Assembly (NCBI GenBank): GCA_947630345.1
Contig: CANRHF010000096.1
Span: 1-7,223 of the forward strand
DNA: 7,223 nt
Direction of reading: 5' to 3'
Source of the DNA: an uncultured Oscillospiraceae bacterium
GTDB taxonomy: Bacteria > Bacillota > Clostridia > Oscillospirales > Oscillospiraceae
The translations under genes and the position numbers were made by a program. Each line of letters opens with the position of its first letter. The stretch's first letter is position 1. Below the pieces are notes generated by a model that worked only from the letters and a program-made list of their open reading frames with translations, ran no database searches and was not told the origin of the DNA. Shown here piece by piece: positions 7,012 through 7,223 of this stretch.

Positions 7012-7018
7012 AACGCGT

Positions 7019-7044
7019 CGCCCCGCCGGGATTCCGGCGGGGCG
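7019..7044 (+). terminator. GC-rich hairpin after mrdA, probable operon terminator
   Basis: Arms CGCCCCGCCGG (7019-7029) and CCGGCGGGGCG (7034-7044) form a perfect 11-bp stem with loop GATT, beginning seven bases after the mrdA TAA. The following bases, GTTCATTG, contain only scattered T, so the T-tract is weak. A second small hairpin (GTTCA 7045-7049 with TGAAC 7056-7060) follows directly. The stem is strong enough to pause polymerase or block 3' exonucleases; termination efficiency is uncertain. Confidence 0.7.
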
Positions 7045-7223
7045 GTTCATTGAGGTGAACGGTCCCTTTGTCCGGCTGTTTTTCCACGGCAGGAAGGAGT
7101 CCGGGCGCGGAAACGGCCCAAATTCGCCTTCAAAAAAACCGAAAAATGTGGGTTTGTCAATGATATGTTACAAAGAAGGGTAATTGGAAAGCACCTGTTT
7201 TGGGGACTGCCAGTTGAGGGGAC
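7045..7223. other. Unassigned AT-rich region at the right edge
   Basis: No gene is recognised in these 179 bases. Composition changes from very GC-rich to about 38% GC over 7111-7200 (34 of 90 by hand count). Visible items are a small inverted repeat (7045-7049 with 7056-7060), a T5 run at 7079-7083, a short bulged hairpin with a GAAA loop (GGGC 7103-7106 with GCCC 7116-7119, inner CG/CG), an A7 tract at 7132-7138, and two copies of GGGGAC (7202-7207 and 7218-7223) 16 bases apart. A frame from ATG 7165 stays open to the edge but has no Shine-Dalgarno site. This may be the regulatory region of the next gene or the start of an inserted repeat. Confidence 0.5.

Noticed and set aside
7091..7119. 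Resemblance to the conserved RNase P RNA stretch (AGGAAnG..TCCGGGC)
   Set aside because: The match has an insertion in the invariant core, and the surrounding bases do not give the other RNase P RNA helices. The region is also too short before the edge.
7136..7155. AAACC/GGTTT hairpin that on the - strand is followed by T residues
   Set aside because: Only five base pairs, three of them A-T, with a ten-base loop; too weak to call a terminator for a convergent gene.
7132..7186. Possible promoters on either strand (TTGTCA at 7154-7159 on +, TTGACA at 7155-7160 on -)
   Set aside because: Neither has an acceptable -10 at 16-18 bases: the + candidate TAATTG is 21 bases away, and the - strand position is an all-T run.
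7165..7223. Open frame from ATG 7165 to the window edge (MLQRRVIGKHLFWGLPVEG)
   Set aside because: Only 19 codons are visible, there is no Shine-Dalgarno site before it, and the residues match no family I recognise.

Overview
The window is about 7.2 kb of GC-rich bacterial chromosome. Every convincing gene lies on the + strand. The gene set is the 3' end of mnmG, a long U32 'peptidase' of the RNA-hydroxylase type, maf, mreC, mreD and a class B penicillin-binding protein 2. Together with the high GC of the coding DNA, strong Shine-Dalgarno sites and the DUF3656-bearing U32 protein, this suggests a high-GC clostridial Firmicute of the Oscillospiraceae type (Oscillibacter, Flavonifractor and relatives). 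That placement is inferred from protein style and gene order, not from a database match.

Layout: (1) 2-739 is the C-terminal third of MnmG, cut by the left window edge. (2) 740-837 is a short spacer holding a 14-bp hairpin with one mismatch (765-798), followed directly by a perfect extended -10 promoter element (800-808). (3) 838-7011 is a tightly packed block U32-maf-mreC-mreD-mrdA. Its junctions are 26 nt, a 4-nt ATGA overlap, 3 nt and a 13-nt overlap, with no internal terminator seen, so it reads as one operon starting at the 800-808 promoter. (4) 7019-7044 is an 11-bp GC-rich hairpin just after mrdA, the likely operon end. (5) 7045-7223 has no recognisable gene, and its GC falls to roughly 38% over 7111-7200.

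Functionally the left part concerns RNA modification: MnmG for the tRNA wobble uridine, and the U32 protein probably for rRNA or tRNA hydroxylation. Maf removes non-canonical or excess pyrimidine nucleotides. The right part is the elongasome: MreC and MreD are membrane scaffold proteins, and MreC-type proteins are known in other bacteria to bind and activate PBP2, the transpeptidase encoded next. mreB, rodA, radC and rsmG, which often accompany these genes, are absent from the window.

I see no mobile element, CRISPR array, defence system or clearly novel system. The points most worth a second look are the hairpin-promoter arrangement before the U32 gene, a second four-cysteine cluster near the U32 C-terminus, a small GNRA-type hairpin over the maf ribosome-binding site, and the unexplained AT-rich right edge.
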